A DNA stretch of 9,549 bases from SZUA-287 sp036397975 (GTDB taxonomy: Bacteria > Bacteroidota > Ignavibacteria > UBA10030 > UBA6906): contig DASWHW010000095.1 of the NCBI GenBank assembly GCA_036397975.1, positions 1 through 9,549 of the forward strand, read 5' to 3'. Both the position numbers and the translations under genes were made by a program. The notes below the pieces were generated by a model that saw only the letters and a program-made list of their open reading frames with translations, did no database searches and was not told where the DNA came from. Shown here piece by piece: positions 1 to 7,013 of the stretch (position 1 is the stretch's first letter; each line of letters opens with the position of its first letter).

Positions 1-68
1 GAGATGCGGCGTTCGGTTTTTTCTAATTCAGGAAAAAGAGGGAGGGATGAAGGGGGACGCTTGGCCAT
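1..68 (-). CDS. Start of an unidentified gene, cut by the window edge
   Basis: An ATG at 68-66 opens a frame that stays open to position 1, giving 22 residues that begin MAKRPPSSLPLFPELEKTER. A good ribosome binding site (GAGGA, 78-74) sits 5 nt upstream and overlaps the YIP1 stop codon, which supports this start and suggests the gene is translated as the next member of the same operon. The peptide is Pro-rich with a basic start and no signal peptide or membrane segment, so the beginning looks cytoplasmic. It is too short to assign to a family and I do not recognise it. The call rests on the start codon, the ribosome binding site and the tight spacing (8 nt after the preceding stop). Confidence 0.6.
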   Translation of the reverse strand, partial: MAKRPPSSLPLFPELEKTERRI

Positions 69-73
69 CCGTT

Positions 74-78
74 TCCTC
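74..78 (-). promoter_or_regulatory. Ribosome binding site fused to the YIP1 stop codon
   Basis: The minus strand reads TGAGGAAACGGATG. The last two bases of the TGA stop of the YIP1 gene begin the GAGGA Shine-Dalgarno sequence, and 5 nt separate it from the ATG of the next gene. This decides the start of the partial gene and suggests ribosomes ending YIP1 reinitiate there. Confidence 0.65.
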
Positions 79-817
79 AGAATGAACTCTCACCAAGCAA
101 CGTCACAAGTGACCAGAGAAGCCAGAGGGCGACGACAAGAACAAACACCTTTGGATAGTCACGATTAAAAAGCTTCGAGAGTCCCAGGCTGAGGACTGCA
201 AGATACCAGATGGTGAACGGATTCAGGCGGGCGAGGGCAATATGATACTTGTTGCTGAAATCAAAATCGTGGAGAAACAATGCGGCGGAGGGACTAGCAT
301 GCAGGGAATGGAATGAAATGATTAGAAAAACGGTCACGACAAACTCAACAATAAAAACCATCAACGAAAGGCTGACGACTTCGGTCACCTTCATATAGGG
401 CGCTCGCGCATTCATTGCCGATCGTCCAACGAGCCAGTACAAGAGACTCAGTCCGGCAACAAAGAGAAGCGCCAAAGCAAAGAGAACAACAAAGCCGCCG
501 ATCTGCCCCATCACGAAGATAACGACGCTCGGCGGAGACATACCGTCTGCACCCTCCGCAATTATCTCCTGTTGCTGTGTTCCCAAAGTCCCAAGCATCT
601 CGGTAAGTTGGAGACGGAGTGACGTATCCTGGAATGCAATCTGCAGGAGCACCATCGAGAGGAGGACCAGAATCACCACCGGGGTGAGCCAGTTCATGAT
701 GTTTGTCTTCGAGCCGGCAACCTCCTCGAACACATGCCCTGGTCTGAAATACACACCGAGGAGACGTCCGATCAATGCTGTCGGTTTGTTTGAAAGATGA
801 GATTCGTCTTCCGACAT
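77..817 (-). CDS. YIP1-family integral membrane protein
   Basis: A 246-residue polytopic membrane protein. The N-terminal stretch (residues 17-35, GRLLGVYFRPGHVFEEVAG) resembles the amphipathic lead-in of bacterial YIP1-domain proteins, and the segment around 199-216 (NPFTIWYLAVLSLGLSKLF) matches the conserved late part of that family. Hydrophobic segments lie near 43-63, 98-130 (probably two passes), 148-170, 203-216 and 222-242. A hydrophilic Gln-rich loop spans about 64-96. The role of bacterial YIP1 proteins is not established; eukaryotic relatives act in membrane trafficking, which need not carry over. The ATG follows the protease stop by 2 nt (TAAGGATG), so translation probably depends on coupling: the AGG is too close to the start to act as a normal ribosome binding site. 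The next Met is residue 41, inside the first membrane segment, so this start is favoured. Membrane topology is confident; family assignment is fairly confident. Confidence 0.8.
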   Translation of the reverse strand: MSEDESHLSNKPTALIGRLLGVYFRPGHVFEEVAGSKTNIMNWLTPVVILVLLSMVLLQIAFQDTSLRLQLTEMLGTLGTQQQEIIAEGADGMSPPSVVIFVMGQIGGFVVLFALALLFVAGLSLLYWLVGRSAMNARAPYMKVTEVVSLSLMVFIVEFVVTVFLIISFHSLHASPSAALFLHDFDFSNKYHIALARLNPFTIWYLAVLSLGLSKLFNRDYPKVFVLVVALWLLWSLVTLLGESSF

Positions 818-819
818 CC

Positions 820-3306
820 TTACAATGCCCGTTTCCGTCGGGCAGTTTGTTTCTTTCCCTGGCGCGCGTATGCAGCCAGCTTCGCGTTAACCAGTGCGTG
901 AATACTGCCGCGTGAAAAGTGTCCGCTCTTCTCCATCACCCCTGCTGGTTTTCCGGTGAGTAATGCAATCCCTTCATCGATGGTGTGCATCGGATAAATA
1001 TGAAATTGTTTCTTCCGCACCGATTCCACCACACCATTGCGCAAGACAAGGTCTTTCACATTCTGGTGCGGTATCAGAACGCCCTGCGTTCCGGTCAGTC
1101 CCCGTTCTTTGCAGACATCGAAAAATCCTTCGACTTTTTGATTTACCCCTCCAATCGGTTGCACCTCTCCATGTTGATTAATCGAACCGGTCACAGCAAT
1201 ATCCTGCCGAAGCGGAATCTCACTCAGGCTTGAAAGGATCGCGAAGACCTCCGTCGCCGAGGCGCTATCACCATCCACACCGGAGTACGATTGCTCGAAC
1301 GCGATACTCGCACTCAGCATGAGAATCTTGTGTTGCGCATACATCGATCGGAGGTACCCGCCGAGAATAAGCACACCTTTGTTGTGCACCGGCCCGCTCA
1401 TTTCCGCTTCCCGCTCAATGTTGATGATGCCTGCGTTGCCAACAGATGTCTTCACCGTGATCCGCGAAGGCTTGCCAAATTCGTACTCTCCCATTTGGTA
1501 CACCGAAAGTCCATTCACCTGCCCCACTCTTGCTTCTGCAGTGTCGATCATGATCGTCCCGTCGGTAATCATGCTCTGGATTTTTTGCTCGACGAGATTG
1601 AGGCGCTCGATGCGGTCCTGAATGGCACATTCGACATGTTCGCGCGTAACAGACGAAGCATGTTCCTTTGATGCCCAATACGCAGCCTCGCGCACCACGT
1701 TCGCGATGACATTGAAGCGAGTGGAGAGTTTGCGCTGATCACCTGCCACGCGCACTCCGTGTTCAATGATTTCCGCAAGAGCCCCCGGTTCGAAGGATGG
1801 AAGTTCTTCCTCCGCGCATACGGAATGGACGAACGCCACGTAACTGCTAATAGACTGATCATCGAGTTTCATTTCAACGTCGAAGTCAGCCCGGACACGG
1901 AATATTTTTTTAAAATCCTCATCGTGATCATAGAGCATACTGTAGATCGACGCGTCACCGATAATAATAACCTTCACGTTGAAACCCATCGGTTCAGGTT
2001 TGAGACCGGACGATGCACCAAAGATACTGGATTCGGGAGGTTGAATTTCCGTCTGGGCGTTGCGCAACACTCTTTTCAGTGTTGACCATACCCATGGTTC
2101 GATAGCGACGTCGATGATGTTCAGGACAAGAAACCCGCCATCTGCCTTCAGCAGCGATCCGGCCTTGATGTGGGTAAAGTCCGTCTGCCAGCTTCCCTGC
2201 TTGTCCACATTTCGCTCAATGGTCCCGAAAAGATTCTTGTACCGCGGGTTTGTTTCGATGATAACCGGCCGCCCTTTCGTTTCACTGTTATCAACGATAA
2301 CATTAACGTTGTACTCTGTGTAATCGTCCTCCTCGGGGTTTACCTGTATTCCTAGCACCGACGGTGGTTGTTCATCCTTTGTCTGAAACCTCCCGATGTT
2401 GCTCAACACGTCTTCTTCCACCTGATTGAAATAGTCGCGCACCTTCTCGGTGGTGTATTTAGACCGCAGGTCATCCATCAACTCAAGGACGAGAGGATTG
2501 ATAATCTTCTGATTCAGATCCTCCACCGATTTCTTAGCTTTGCGTTCGATGTTCCTCATTTCGCGCATTACCAATTCCATCTGGCCTTCGAGATTGGACT
2601 GGTCGGCCTCAAGCGATTTTTGTTGCTCCGGGGTGACCTCACCGCTTTCCACCTTCGCGTGGATTTGATCCAGCGTTGCGGGCGAACCGTCAATGACGGG
2701 AGCAATTTCCGGTCTCATCCCCGGACCGGATTGAATTTGTACAACCTCGAAACCACGCTCTTTCACCTTACGCTCAAAATCCTTTAGGACAATCCGCTGG
2801 CGGTTCTGGAAGTGTTCCATCAAAGACTTTCGCTGTTCCTGGTAGCGTCTGCTTTCGAACGCAGACGGAACCCCTTTTCGCAACTCTACAACGAAGTTGT
2901 TCATATCGCTCTTCAGGCGGGATCCCTGCCCGGCTGGGAGGTCGATCATACGCGGCGTATCCGGATCACGAAAATTATGGACATAACATTTATCAGTCAG
3001 AACAGCTTCTGTCCTCGCAAAATCGGCAAGAAGATGTTTGACTGCGGTCGTTCGTCCGGTACCATTCACGCCGGTGACAAAAATATTGTACCCGAACTGC
3101 TTCATTTCCATCCCGAAGCGTAGCGCACGAAGTGCACGATCCTGACCGATGATATGCGCTCCCTTTGCCCCATCGTTCGAGAGAATCTTCTCGATCGTTT
3201 GGATTGAACAGCGCCAGCGTAGTTGCGATGGCGAAAGTTCTTCAGGAAATCCCTTAGGAGTTTTCCTCTTCCGGGAAGGCGTTTGAGCTTTTCTCTTTGA
3301 TCCCAT
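820..3306 (-). CDS. Lon-like ATP-dependent protease (AAA+ domain plus S16 protease domain)
   Basis: This 828-residue protein is predicted to unfold and degrade cytoplasmic proteins. It lacks the N-terminal substrate domain of classical LonA and matches the LonB-like bacterial family with an AAA_32-type ATPase. A Walker A-like loop is at 79-87 (GVNGTGRTT), where the usual Lys is Arg85. A charged, probably coiled-coil insertion spans about 150-300. The Walker B region is at 388-399 (ADGGFLVLNIID), followed by an arginine-containing FKKIFRVRADFD segment at 465-476. The protease domain occupies about 590-785. Ser681 (in DGDSAS, 678-683) and Lys724 (in GGVNQKVEGFF) form the dyad and lie 43 residues apart, the same spacing as Ser679/Lys722 of E. 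coli Lon. Both ends are strongly basic. There is no signal peptide or membrane anchor, so unlike archaeal LonB it looks soluble. The frame is open for 30 codons back to the rodA stop but holds no in-frame ATG, GTG or TTG there. AGGA lies only 2 nt before the chosen ATG. Substrates are unknown. Confidence 0.93.
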   Translation of the reverse strand: MGSKRKAQTPSRKRKTPKGFPEELSPSQLRWRCSIQTIEKILSNDGAKGAHIIGQDRALRALRFGMEMKQFGYNIFVTGVNGTGRTTAVKHLLADFARTEAVLTDKCYVHNFRDPDTPRMIDLPAGQGSRLKSDMNNFVVELRKGVPSAFESRRYQEQRKSLMEHFQNRQRIVLKDFERKVKERGFEVVQIQSGPGMRPEIAPVIDGSPATLDQIHAKVESGEVTPEQQKSLEADQSNLEGQMELVMREMRNIERKAKKSVEDLNQKIINPLVLELMDDLRSKYTTEKVRDYFNQVEEDVLSNIGRFQTKDEQPPSVLGIQVNPEEDDYTEYNVNVIVDNSETKGRPVIIETNPRYKNLFGTIERNVDKQGSWQTDFTHIKAGSLLKADGGFLVLNIIDVAIEPWVWSTLKRVLRNAQTEIQPPESSIFGASSGLKPEPMGFNVKVIIIGDASIYSMLYDHDEDFKKIFRVRADFDVEMKLDDQSISSYVAFVHSVCAEEELPSFEPGALAEIIEHGVRVAGDQRKLSTRFNVIANVVREAAYWASKEHASSVTREHVECAIQDRIERLNLVEQKIQSMITDGTIMIDTAEARVGQVNGLSVYQMGEYEFGKPSRITVKTSVGNAGIINIEREAEMSGPVHNKGVLILGGYLRSMYAQHKILMLSASIAFEQSYSGVDGDSASATEVFAILSSLSEIPLRQDIAVTGSINQHGEVQPIGGVNQKVEGFFDVCKERGLTGTQGVLIPHQNVKDLVLRNGVVESVRKKQFHIYPMHTIDEGIALLTGKPAGVMEKSGHFSRGSIHALVNAKLAAYARQGKKQTARRKRAL

Positions 3307-3324
3307 AATCCTGTGAATGAAGTT

Positions 3325-3358
3325 CGAAAATAGTGAACGGTGCGTGAAGAAAGAACAA
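3325..3358 (-). promoter_or_regulatory. Possible Bacteroidota-type promoter before the Lon-like gene
   Basis: The 90-nt rodA-protease gap, the only sizeable gap here, holds on the minus strand a TTG (3358-3356), 23 nt, then TATTTTCG (3332-3325). This matches 7 of 8 positions of the Bacteroidota -7 element TAnnTTTG, with the -33 TTG at the upper end of accepted spacing. Transcription would begin close to the ATG, leaving a very short leader. A sigma70-type reading of the same bases is much weaker. No terminator-like hairpin with a T run is visible in the gap, so read-through from rodA is also likely. Confidence 0.3.
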
Positions 3359-3396
3359 TGCGGCGGCAGCGGGAGTTTCGTGCACGTCCTTGAACA

Positions 3397-4617
3397 TCAA
3401 TACTCTTTTCTGTTCGCGTAAAGATTCATCAGCAAGCCCACCATCATGACGTTGGCAAGGAGAGCGGAGCCGCCATAGCTGAGAAACGGCAGCGGCACGC
3501 CGATAACGGGGAGGAGCCCAAGAGCCATTCCCACATTAATAAAGATGTGCGGCGCGAACACGCCCACAACGGCAATTGCCAGAAAACTGGCAAATTTGTT
3601 CTTCACAATTGCTGCAACGTGAACGCCGCGGACGAGAAGGGCCGTAAAGAGAAAGAGGACCGCGCACGCGCCGAAAAAACCAAACTCTTCGCCGGGAACA
3701 CAAAAAATGAAATCCGTCCACTGCTCGGGGATGAAGTTTAGCTGTGTTTGCGTCCCTTGCAAGTACCCTTTCCCAAGCACTCCTCCCGAACCAATGGCCA
3801 CCTTGGATTGCAAGACGTTATATCCTGCACCTCGCGGATCGGCACTACTTGGATCAAGAAAGGTTTGGATCCTCTTCTGTTGATACGGTTTCAATCCATC
3901 ATAAATGAATTGAGATGAAACCCCCACCAGCACCGTTGCCGAAAAGACCATTGCCGCAAGAACGCGGTTCTGTTTTGTCAGGTAGAGAAGAACCCCGAAA
4001 ACAAGCACGGCAATGAGAAACGGTGTCGTTCCAAACAGAGCCGCCAACCCAACAGCCGGTGGTGCGATTGCCGCCACAATAACGAAATGAGATGCGCCAC
4101 CCCAATAGAGGACGGGGAGAAACATGGCAAGATAGATAATGGCCGTTCCGGTATCCGGTTGCAGCAGAATAAGCACGACGGGAAGAAGAACTATTCCGGA
4201 CGCGACGAGCAAATGCTTCAGTTGTTGGAGCGAGACATCAGACCGGGAAAGATACGTTGCCAACGCAAGTGCAGTCGTCAATTTCGCAAACTCGGACGGC
4301 TGCAGGCGTAACGCGCCGAGGCTGAACCAGCTCTGTGACCCGGAGACTGTTCGTCCGAGCAACAGCACTGAAATGAGTAACAGAATGGTTGCAAAGTACG
4401 ACGGGTAGGCAAGGAATTGAATTAATCTGAAGGGACTGTATGCGATAATCAGCATGATTACCAATCCGCCTCCTGCCCATATCATTTGTTTGAAGGCGAT
4501 ATCGGAAAGGCCCGCGTCATACGTCGCACTGTAAATCGATATCAACCCCACAATCACCAGCGCGAGTGATGTGAAGAAGGTTCGGACATCAAAACGTTCT
4601 TTGAATTGGCCTGCCAC
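3397..4617 (-). CDS. rodA: RodA, SEDS peptidoglycan glycosyltransferase of the elongasome
   Basis: RodA polymerises lipid II into glycan strands in the inner membrane, paired with PBP2. The 406-residue product has about ten or more membrane segments and the SEDS hallmarks: GSQSWFSLGALRLQPSEFAK at 93-112, QPDTGTA at 153-159, the large extracytoplasmic loop FLDPSSADPRGAGYNVLQSK at 253-272 with the conserved acidic residues of the active site, IGSGGVLGKG at 275-284, and PEQWTDFIF at 297-305. The C-terminal VGVPLPFLSYGGSA (373-386) is typical of RodA/FtsW. Its place directly after the PBP2 gene argues for RodA rather than FtsW. The start is GTG, 1 nt after the PBP2 stop, with GAGGGA (4630-4625) 7 nt upstream; the next Met is residue 45, so GTG is required to include the first membrane segment. 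GEE replaces the commoner AEE at 309-311. Confidence 0.97.
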   Translation of the reverse strand: MAGQFKERFDVRTFFTSLALVIVGLISIYSATYDAGLSDIAFKQMIWAGGGLVIMLIIAYSPFRLIQFLAYPSYFATILLLISVLLLGRTVSGSQSWFSLGALRLQPSEFAKLTTALALATYLSRSDVSLQQLKHLLVASGIVLLPVVLILLQPDTGTAIIYLAMFLPVLYWGGASHFVIVAAIAPPAVGLAALFGTTPFLIAVLVFGVLLYLTKQNRVLAAMVFSATVLVGVSSQFIYDGLKPYQQKRIQTFLDPSSADPRGAGYNVLQSKVAIGSGGVLGKGYLQGTQTQLNFIPEQWTDFIFCVPGEEFGFFGACAVLFLFTALLVRGVHVAAIVKNKFASFLAIAVVGVFAPHIFINVGMALGLLPVIGVPLPFLSYGGSALLANVMMVGLLMNLYANRKEY

Positions 4618-4618
4618 C

Positions 4619-6502
4619 TCAGTTTCCCTCGCGGTGATGTGTCAGAGAATCGATAGGCACGATAGCCGTAATCGGCGTCAGGGCAGGAATGGAGTCGGTT
4701 CGCGCAGGACGGAACGGCACGACCGGTGCATCAAACCGTGTTATTCTTCCGAAAAGATATTTCTCGATGCACATCCCCGCAAGGGGGGCGGCATAAGAAC
4801 CACCGTAACCGACGTTTTCTATGAGAACGGCAATCGCGATCTGCGGGTCGTCAAAAGGTGCAAAGCCGATATACCAGGCGTGGGACTTGCCATGAGGATT
4901 CTGTGAGGTTCCTGTTTTCCCTGCGGATTGAATCCCCTTCACACGCGCAAGTCTGGCAGTTCCCCCCGGCTCTTCGACCACGCGACGCATCCCCTCGCGC
5001 ACCACGCGCCAGGTATTCTGACTGACATCGAACTGTCGTGTTTCGTAGCGCAAGGTATCCACCCGCAACAAGCCCTTCCGTTTTATCGCTTTCACCGCAT
5101 GCGGCTGATAATATGTTCCCTGCATCGCAAGGGCGGCGGCATAACAGGCCATTTGCATTGGTGAGACTCCAAGCTCTCCTTGACCGATTCCGAGACTGGG
5201 AAGGAATCCCAGTGTCCACCCTTTTTGACCATACCTCTTGTCCATCCACTGGGTCGTGGGAAGAAGTCCGGACGTTTCTTCACCAATATCGACACCGGTA
5301 TATTTTCCAAAACCAAACTTCGCGCCGTACTCTGCCCAGATGTCGATGCCGGTTTTCATCATCAGCTGGTAGAAATACACGTTACATGATTTTTGGATGG
5401 CTTCAACCATATTCACCGTGCCGTGCACATGCTCATCGCCGAATGTCTTATTGCCGAATCTGTACGCACCGGTGCAGGTGACCTGCCACGAGGGTGAAAC
5501 AATCTTACGTTCAAGAGCGGCGACAGCGAGAATCATCTTGTACGTCGAACCGGGAGGGTAGCGTGTAAGGGTGGCGCGATTGAAAAGTGGTTTCGCTTCG
5601 TCGGAGTTCAATGCCCTCCATATCTCGGGTGGTGTCACGCCGCTAAATGCTTCCAGTGGGTAATCCGGTTTGCTCAGCATCGCAAGCACGCCGCCGTTCC
5701 GTGTGTCCAGGGCCACGAGAGCTCCACGTTTGTCGGCGAAAAGGGATTCAGCCAACGCCTGCAACTCAAAATCCATCGTGAGCAGAAGATCATCTCCTTC
5801 GATCGGAGATGTATCGTGTTTCCCTCCATCGAGACTTCCGATCACTTGACCGCGAACATTCACGACACTCACCTCAGCACCTTTTACTCCCCGCAGCACC
5901 GATTCGTAACTCGCCTCCAATCCACTTGCACCAACGACATCGCCCTGAACGTACTCCTCCCCCAACGCTTTCATTTGTAATTCGGAAATCTCTTTCGTAT
6001 ACCCGAGGATGTGCGAGGCATTTGCGCGCGTGGTGTAGTGCCTCTTGGACTCGGTAATGTAATCGACCCCTGGCAGACTGCCGCGTCGCTCTTCGAGGGC
6101 AGAGAGAACGCCAAAGTCCACGTCACGAGCGATTTTCGCAGGGACAAAACGGGAATGCAGCTCTCCTCTTCCGAGACGCTCGCTGATGAATTCCTGTTTG
6201 TATGCGAGAAGGGTCGAGAGGTAGTTGATGTTTTTTTTATCGAATTCGAACGGCATGATCGTGACCGTGAATGCTGGGCGATTATCCACCACAAGCCGGC
6301 CATTCCGATCGTACATGTAACCGCGCACGGGGTCCCGGGGAATTGTGCGGAAACTGTTCTCTTCCGACTTTTTCCCATACCACTCCTGGTACAACACCTG
6401 AAGCTGTATAAGGCGGCCAACGAAAAGAAGCATGACAATCCCGATGATGACATAGATTGTCCTTCGCTTCGAGTAAAGTTGTATTTCATCAAGCCCGGCC
6501 AT
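4619..6502 (-). CDS. mrdA: PBP2, elongation-specific peptidoglycan transpeptidase
   Basis: A class B penicillin-binding protein of 627 residues that cross-links new peptidoglycan made by RodA during side-wall growth. One N-terminal membrane anchor (about 15-35) is followed by the periplasmic pedestal (about 55-225; it opens with RTIPRDPVRGYMYDRNGR, 52-69) and the transpeptidase domain (about 250-585). All three active-site motifs are present: SxxK as S319-T-Y-K322 (catalytic Ser319), SxN as S372-C-N374, and K529-T-G531 within AGKTGTSQNPHGKSHAWYIG. A Pro/Thr-rich tail of about 40 residues (588-627) extends beyond the catalytic domain. The ATG lies 9 nt after the mreD stop with only a weak GGA-type ribosome binding site, so coupling to mreD is likely. 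The anchor, motifs and neighbours identify it as MrdA rather than FtsI. Confidence 0.97.
   Translation of the reverse strand: MAGLDEIQLYSKRRTIYVIIGIVMLLFVGRLIQLQVLYQEWYGKKSEENSFRTIPRDPVRGYMYDRNGRLVVDNRPAFTVTIMPFEFDKKNINYLSTLLAYKQEFISERLGRGELHSRFVPAKIARDVDFGVLSALEERRGSLPGVDYITESKRHYTTRANASHILGYTKEISELQMKALGEEYVQGDVVGASGLEASYESVLRGVKGAEVSVVNVRGQVIGSLDGGKHDTSPIEGDDLLLTMDFELQALAESLFADKRGALVALDTRNGGVLAMLSKPDYPLEAFSGVTPPEIWRALNSDEAKPLFNRATLTRYPPGSTYKMILAVAALERKIVSPSWQVTCTGAYRFGNKTFGDEHVHGTVNMVEAIQKSCNVYFYQLMMKTGIDIWAEYGAKFGFGKYTGVDIGEETSGLLPTTQWMDKRYGQKGWTLGFLPSLGIGQGELGVSPMQMACYAAALAMQGTYYQPHAVKAIKRKGLLRVDTLRYETRQFDVSQNTWRVVREGMRRVVEEPGGTARLARVKGIQSAGKTGTSQNPHGKSHAWYIGFAPFDDPQIAIAVLIENVGYGGSYAAPLAGMCIEKYLFGRITRFDAPVVPFRPARTDSIPALTPITAIVPIDSLTHHREGN
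4625..4630 (-). promoter_or_regulatory. Ribosome binding site for the rodA GTG start
   Basis: GAGGGA lies within the last codons of the PBP2 gene, 7 nt before the rodA GTG. The junction reads TGA-G-GTG, so the PBP2 stop and RodA start are separated by one base. This supports the GTG start and coupled synthesis of the PBP2-RodA pair. Confidence 0.65.
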
Positions 6503-6511
6503 CTCAATCCG

Positions 6512-7003
6512 TCATGAAAGATATTTACGTGCAAAACCAAACATGGGAATCAAGCCAAACACCGTGGTGTATGCGGTGGTCGGAATTCCATAGCGAAAAA
6601 TAGCCGCCCACCATCCGATGCCGCTTCCCTGTAATAGAATAAGAAAATAGACGACGTTATGCAGCGCCGAGGCGACTGCAATGAGCACAATGAGTTGATA
6701 CCCTCCGAGTATCTGCAGCATCTTGTTTTCATTATAAAAATATCCGGCAAAGAACCCGGCGACAGTTTTGGAGAATGCCGCCGCACCAAGCATCCCATCC
6801 TGTCCGCTGAGCAGGTCTATCCCGAGTCCCAGAAAAAAACCGGCTGTGGTCGATGCCATCTGACCCTCCCGCAAAGCCAGATACACAATCCACAGAACAA
6901 GAAAGTCGGGAACGACGTGCTGAATGGAGAGCGCCTGGCCGAGCACGGTTTGGAGGAAAAGAAAAAAGAGAGAGGCGAGAGAATAGAGAAAGATTCGTTT
7001 CAT
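6512..7003 (-). CDS. mreD: MreD, membrane component of the elongasome
   Basis: A 163-residue, highly hydrophobic protein of the usual MreD length. It starts MKRIFLYSLASLFFLFLQ and contains five or six membrane segments (about 4-22, 30-46, 50-66, 72-90, 100-126, 135-158). The VPDFLVLWIVYLALREG (31-47) and GFFLGLGIDLLSG (55-67) segments are typical of the family. MreD bridges MreC to the PBP2-RodA enzymes; its biochemical role is not well defined. The frame also offers an upstream GTG or similar start near 7090, but that would overlap mreC by 77 nt and add a charged 29-residue leader without family character. The ATG at 7003, 10 nt after the mreC stop, is therefore preferred. No clear ribosome binding site precedes it, suggesting translation coupled to mreC. 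Confidence 0.91.
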   Translation of the reverse strand: MKRIFLYSLASLFFLFLQTVLGQALSIQHVVPDFLVLWIVYLALREGQMASTTAGFFLGLGIDLLSGQDGMLGAAAFSKTVAGFFAGYFYNENKMLQILGGYQLIVLIAVASALHNVVYFLILLQGSGIGWWAAIFRYGIPTTAYTTVFGLIPMFGFARKYLS

Positions 7004-7013
7004 GGACGACCGG

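Noticed and set aside
3325..3340. Operator-like inverted repeat GTTC-N9-GAAC in the rodA-protease gap
   Set aside because: The arms are only 4 bp and do not extend, which is well within chance.
5195..5213. Hairpin ACTGGGA-N5-TCCCAGT inside the PBP2 gene
   Set aside because: Arms of 7 bp are expected by chance, no T run follows on either strand, and it lies in the conserved coding region, so it is not a terminator.
6231..6239. Slippery-looking A run in the PBP2 gene (AAA AAA AAC, Lys89-Lys90-Asn91) that could allow -1 frameshifting
   Set aside because: The -1 frame stops after a few dozen codons, no stimulatory structure is evident, and the PBP2 frame is intact and full length.
6955..6995. 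Purine-rich plus-strand tract (also near 7765-7800)
   Set aside because: These are the complement of CTC/TTC-rich codons for Leu and Phe in the first membrane segments of MreD and MreC.
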